Below are positions 6,769 to 9,319 of a stretch of 9,319 nucleotides of DNA, in pieces (the stretch's first letter is position 1; each line of letters begins with the position of its first letter). Source of the stretch: Stenotrophomonas sp. (GTDB lineage Bacteria; Pseudomonadota; Gammaproteobacteria; Xanthomonadales; Xanthomonadaceae); NCBI GenBank assembly GCA_003484865.1, contig DMZT01000483.1:1-9319 (forward strand), written 5' to 3'. Below the pieces are notes generated by a model. That model saw only the letters and a program-made list of their open reading frames with translations, was not told where the DNA came from and did not search any database. The position numbers were made by a program, and so were the translations under genes.

Positions 6769-6883
6769 CCCACGGTTCGCTGTGCGAACCGTGGGCCCCC
6801 GGCTCACTGAACACCCATACCCCCGCCGCTTCGCGGCGCCCCCCTGACTCAGGGGGGCTTTGCTCCAGAGGGATGGGCGGGGG
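6769..6883. repeat. Cluster of inverted repeats after gdx
   Basis: Three stems are packed together. CCCACGGTTCGC (6769-6780) pairs perfectly with GCGAACCGTGGG (6784-6795) over 12 bp with loop TGT. GCCGC (6825-6829) pairs with GCGGC (6833-6837). GCCCCCCTG (6838-6846) pairs with CAGGGGGGC (6850-6858) and is followed by TTT. An alternative outer pairing joins CCCCCGCC (6820-6827) with GGCGGGGG (6876-6883). The layout suggests a compound palindromic repeat, but no GTAG head is present and no family can be assigned. No coding capacity is convincing in this stretch. Confidence 0.65.
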
Positions 6884-6910
6884 CCGGTAACGGCATTGCA
6901 TGAGAAACAC

Positions 6911-6940
6911 ACGGCTCCGCTTCGGCGGGGCCGTTTTCGT
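6911..6940 (+). terminator. Intrinsic terminator with UUCG loop
   Basis: ACGGCTCCGC (6911-6920) pairs with GCGGGGCCGT (6925-6934) over 10 bp with one T-G wobble. It is closed by a C(TTCG)G tetraloop and followed by a T-rich tract (TTTTCGTTT, 6934-6942). It probably ends transcription of gdx before nadK, although it is about 170 bp past the gdx stop. A-rich bases just upstream give only weak support for action on the minus strand. Confidence 0.85.
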
Positions 6941-6942
6941 TT

Positions 6943-6975
6943 CCGTCCGTGCCGGCCCGCGACCGGCACGAACGG
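6943..6975. other. Inverted repeat upstream of nadK
   Basis: CGTGCCGG (6948-6955) and CCGGCACG (6963-6970) form a perfect 8-bp dyad around a 7-base spacer. After one mismatch it extends by CCGT (6943-6946) with ACGG (6972-6975). It ends 37 bases before the nadK start, where an operator or leader hairpin could lie. No T-run follows. No clear nadK promoter boxes can be seen. Confidence 0.4.
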
Positions 6976-7012
6976 TTATGCTCTTGCCGGCATACCCCAC
7001 CCGGATTCACCG

Positions 7013-7783
7013 ATGAGCGACACCCCCCGTATCGCCTTCATGGCCAGCTCCACCGAAGCGGCGCAGCTCGCCCTGGCACAGATGCGGGCCCGCTATGGCG
7101 ATTACACGCCCGAGCAGGCCGAGGTGCTGTGCCCGCTGGGGGGGGATGGCTTCCTGCTGCAGACGCTGCATCGCTATGGTGCGCTGGAAAAGCCGGTGTT
7201 CGGCATGAAGCTGGGCACGGTGGGCTTCCTGATGAACCAGTTCCGTGATGACGATCTGCCCGCGCGCCTGGCGGCCGCGGAGCCGGCCAACCTGCGGCCG
7301 CTGGAGATGCTGGCGTTGACCGAGTCCGGCACCACCACCGGCTCGCTGGCCTACAACGACGTCTCGCTGCTGCGCCAGACCCGCCAGGCCGCGCATATCG
7401 GCATCGATCTCAACGGCCAGGAGCGCGTGGCCGAGCTGATCGGCGACGGGGTGCTGGTCGCCACCCCGGCCGGCAGCACCGCCTACAACTATTCCGCGCA
7501 TGGCCCGATCCTGCCGCTGGGCTCGCACACGATCGCGCTGACGCCGTTGGCGCCGTACCGCCCGCGCCGCTGGCGGGGTGCGATCCTCAAGGCGGACACC
7601 GAAGTGCGCTTCCGGGTGCTCGACCCGTACAAACGCCCGGTCAGTGTCACCGCCGATTCGCACGAAACCCGCGATGTGGTGGAAGTGACCATCCGCGAAT
7701 CGCGCGAGCGCCGCGTCACCATGCTGTTCGACCCGGAGCACAACCTGGAAGACCGGATCCTGAGCGAGCAGTTCATGTTCTGA
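7013..7783 (+). CDS. nadK: NAD kinase
   Basis: A 256-residue ATP-NAD kinase that phosphorylates NAD to NADP. The signature GGDG is at 43-46 in [14 protein letters not shown] (Asp45 is the presumed catalytic base). The NE/D motif is N115-D116 in LAYNDVSLL, and the glycine-rich NAD site [14 protein letters not shown] is at 145-158, followed by [10 protein letters not shown]. The protein is shorter than E. coli NadK (about 290 residues), a length I associate with the short NadK form of this family of bacteria. I chose the ATG at 7013 ([13 protein letters not shown]) because the longer in-frame extension runs back through the terminator and is non-coding in character. The 5'-nucleotidase gene follows after 79 bp and may share a transcript. 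Confidence 0.95.
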   Translation: MSDTPRIAFMASSTEAAQLALAQMRARYGDYTPEQAEVLCPLGGDGFLLQTLHRYGALEKPVFGMKLGTVGFLMNQFRDDDLPARLAAAEPANLRPLEMLALTESGTTTGSLAYNDVSLLRQTRQAAHIGIDLNGQERVAELIGDGVLVATPAGSTAYNYSAHGPILPLGSHTIALTPLAPYRPRRWRGAILKADTEVRFRVLDPYKRPVSVTADSHETRDVVEVTIRESRERRVTMLFDPEHNLEDRILSEQFMF

Positions 7784-7862
7784 CGGCGCACGGCCGTGCT
7801 GGCCATGCACTGTGGGAGAATGGCTGGCCGGCCGCTGCGGCCGCATTGGATTGCTGATTGCC

Positions 7863-8810
7863 ATGGGCGACAACACCCCCCGTTTGCTGACCGTTGCCGT
7901 GACGTCGCGGGCCCTGTTCGATCTGGAAGAGGGCCACGCGCTGTTCGAGGCCGAAGGCGTCGATGCCTATGCCGAGTACCAGCGCAAGCACGAAGATGAT
8001 GTGCTGCGCCCCGGCGTGGCCTTCCCGGTGGTACGCAAGCTGCTCGCGCTCAACCAGGGCCAGTCGCCGGAACAGCCGCGGGTGGAAGTGATCCTGCTGT
8101 CGCGCAACTCCGCCGATACCGGCCTGCGCATCTTCAATTCGATCCAGCACTACGACCTGGGCATCATCCGCGCGACCTTCACCGCGGGCGAGCCGACCTG
8201 GCCGTATGTGAAGCCGTTCGGCACTGATCTGTTCCTGTCGGCCAACCCGGAGTCGGTGCGGCGCGCGCTGCTGCACGGGATCGCTGCCGCGACCATCCTG
8301 CCCAAGCCGCCGGGCGAGACCATCGCCGCAGCCGAACAGGTCGATCTGGGCCGTCCGCTGGGCCAGCTGCGCATCGCCTTCGATGGTGATGCGGTGATCT
8401 TCGGCGATGAGAGCGAACGCATTTCGCGCGAGCAGGGCGTGGAAGCGTTCGGCCGCCATGAGCGTGAGAACGCCCGTGAGCCGCTCAGTGGCGGTCCGTT
8501 CCGCAACTTCCTCTCGGCCCTACACACCCTGCAGGCCGTGTTCCCCTCGGGCGAAGATGCGCCGATCCGCACCGCGCTGGTCACTGCGCGTTCGGCACCG
8601 GCGCACGAGCGGGTCATCCGCACGCTGCGCGAGTGGGGCGTGCGCCTGGACGAGGCGCTGTTCCTGGGCGGCCGCCACAAGGGCCCGTTCCTGGAAGCGT
8701 TCGGCGCGGACATCTTCTTCGACGATTCCCAGCACAACATCGACAGCGCGCTGCAACACCAGAGCGTGGCCGCCGGGCACGTGCCGCATGGGGTCGCCAA
8801 CGACGGTTGA
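7863..8810 (+). CDS. Cytosolic 5'-nucleotidase, cN-I-like (PF06189 type)
   Basis: A 315-residue member of the 5'-nucleotidase family related to vertebrate cytosolic 5'-nucleotidase I, which removes phosphate from nucleoside monophosphates such as AMP. The N-terminus LTVAVTSRALFDLEEGHALFE is characteristic. HAD-like catalytic features are IAFDGDAVIFGDES at 171-184 (Asp174 and Asp176), LVTARSAP at 239-246, Lys273 in GGRHKGPFLEAF, and DIFFDDSQHNI at 283-293. The GTG-initiated extension from 7812 reads GEWLAGRCGRIGLLIA and looks non-coding, so the ATG at 7863 is preferred, although its ribosome-binding site is poor. It follows nadK in the same direction. Confidence 0.9.
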   Translation: MGDNTPRLLTVAVTSRALFDLEEGHALFEAEGVDAYAEYQRKHEDDVLRPGVAFPVVRKLLALNQGQSPEQPRVEVILLSRNSADTGLRIFNSIQHYDLGIIRATFTAGEPTWPYVKPFGTDLFLSANPESVRRALLHGIAAATILPKPPGETIAAAEQVDLGRPLGQLRIAFDGDAVIFGDESERISREQGVEAFGRHERENAREPLSGGPFRNFLSALHTLQAVFPSGEDAPIRTALVTARSAPAHERVIRTLREWGVRLDEALFLGGRHKGPFLEAFGADIFFDDSQHNIDSALQHQSVAAGHVPHGVANDG

Positions 8811-8825
8811 TGGTGCGTGGGGGCC

Positions 8826-8897
8826 ATGTACCCACCAACGGTGGCGCCCATGTACCCACCAACGGTGGCGCCTATGTACCCACCAACGGTGGGTACC
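8826..8897. repeat. Three tandem 24-bp REP-like units
   Basis: Units begin at 8826, 8850 and 8874. Each starts ATGTACCCACCAACGGTGG and contains the palindrome CCACC-AAC-GGTGG. Units one and two end CGCCC or CGCCT. Unit three ends in GGTACC and completes the longer REP stem. The array occupies most of the 86-bp gap between the nucleotidase stop (8810) and the convergent gene's stop (8897). Confidence 0.9.
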
Positions 8898-8900
8898 TAC
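8876..8900 (-). repeat. SMAG-like REP element overlapping a stop codon
   Basis: On the minus strand GTAG (8900-8897) is followed by GTACCCACC, the loop GTT, and GGTGGGTAC: a perfect 9-bp stem. It has the same layout as the REP at 4595-4617. The TAG of the head is the stop codon of the minus-strand DUF2939 gene. It is the complete copy at the end of the 24-bp array. Confidence 0.85.
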
Positions 8901-9319
8901 TGGATCGGCAGGACCGACGGGGCGGTGCTTTCGGGGTTCAATGGCAGCCGGATGTCGACCAGGCGCCAGCGCAGCCCCGAGCGCTGCAGGATGAAGACCA
9001 CCGGCGCGCCCTGCGGGGTATGGGTGGTGGCGGTGAACCGCGACAGCGACTCGAAATGGTGGGTGGCGCCGTTCAGCGGCCGCGCCGGCCGTGGCGCCGC
9101 GTAGGCATCGTTGCTGGGGCTGTCCAGGTCGTTGCTGGCGCGCTTCCACAGGATGTGGCCCTCCAGCAGCGCACCGATGCCGGTGGGGGTCACCAGTGCG
9201 TCCACGGCGGTCGCGCTGAGCCGATCGCCGGCCGAGAGCAGCAACGCGCCAAACAGGCTGGACTGCATGTCCGGACCGGCGCGACGGACCACGTAGTCGC
9301 TGAGCTGGGCGCGCAGGTT
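8897..9319 (-). CDS. DUF2939 family protein, C-terminal fragment
   Basis: The last 140 codons of a minus-strand gene whose 5' end is outside the window; the frame is open to the window edge. The segment NLRAQLSDYVVRRAGPDMQ, then VDALVTPTGIGALLEG, and near the end GLRWRLVDIRLPL fit the DUF2939 family. These are small proteins of unknown function, usually with an N-terminal membrane anchor or signal and an extracytoplasmic domain. A proline- and alanine-rich stretch (APRPARPLNG) links the two parts seen here. The GTG at 9292 is internal, not a start. The stop TAG is formed by the GTAG head of an adjacent REP element. No function can be assigned. Confidence 0.75.
   Translation of the reverse strand, partial: NLRAQLSDYVVRRAGPDMQSSLFGALLLSAGDRLSATAVDALVTPTGIGALLEGHILWKRASNDLDSPSNDAYAAPRPARPLNGATHHFESLSRFTATTHTPQGAPVVFILQRSGLRWRLVDIRLPLNPESTAPSVLPIQ

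Noticed and set aside
7355..7360. NAD kinase has Asn-Asp instead of Asn-Glu in its second motif
   Set aside because: The family motif is NE/D, so Asp is an accepted variant and not an active-site loss.
7788..7799. 12-bp palindrome GCACGGCCGTGC after nadK
   Set aside because: It has no loop or T-run, and short GC palindromes are frequent in this sequence. It is not enough for a regulatory call.
8817..9104. Frame encoding repeats of MYPPTVAP
   Set aside because: It arises from translating the 24-bp REP array and then the antisense of the DUF2939 gene.

Overview
The window is GC-rich chromosomal DNA from a gamma-proteobacterium of the family Xanthomonadaceae, most likely Stenotrophomonas or a close relative. 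Three things point there. The gene order is trpE-trpG-trpD-trpC, later followed by a Clp-type regulator divergent from speD. The Clp and SpeD proteins match what I remember of the Xanthomonas proteins almost throughout. Three short palindromes carry a GTAG head, as in the Stenotrophomonas SMAG family of REP elements. No plasmid, phage, IS or CRISPR content is visible.

Layout. Positions 1-2912 hold the anthranilate branch of tryptophan synthesis on the + strand: the 3' end of trpE, then trpG, trpD and trpC. A HAD-IB phosphatase resembling PgpC (YfhB) is coupled to trpC by an ATGA overlap (2909-3625). Two minus-strand genes follow: a TauE/SafE-type membrane exporter (3665-4426) and clp (4627-5292). 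The roughly 200 bp between them carry two SMAG-like REPs in inverted orientation around six 12-bp tandem repeats. clp is divergent from speD (5463-6257), and the shared 170-bp region holds a 22-bp dyad.

The most interesting part is 6258-6744. Downstream of speD come a strong hairpin, then two small hairpins with ACGG and ACGA tetraloops, then an intrinsic terminator, then an SMR-family guanidinium exporter (gdx/sugE). This is the architecture of a guanidine-II (mini-ykkC) riboswitch. The 3' arm of its second hairpin is also the base of the terminator's 5' arm, so ligand binding and termination should be mutually exclusive. In the model, guanidine stabilises the aptamer, the terminator is disrupted and the exporter is made.

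Positions 6745-7012 are non-coding. They hold several inverted repeats and a textbook UUCG-loop terminator. NAD kinase (7013-7783) and a cytosolic 5'-nucleotidase of the cN-I type (7863-8810) follow, so two nucleotide-metabolism genes are adjacent. Between the nucleotidase and a convergent, truncated DUF2939 gene (8897-9319, minus) lies a 24-bp, three-copy array of REP-like palindromes. Its last copy is a complete SMAG element whose GTAG head contains the stop codon of the DUF2939 gene.

Most of the window is ordinary core metabolism. The second-look items are the riboswitch and its expression platform, the REP-derived tandem repeats and the divergent clp-speD control region.
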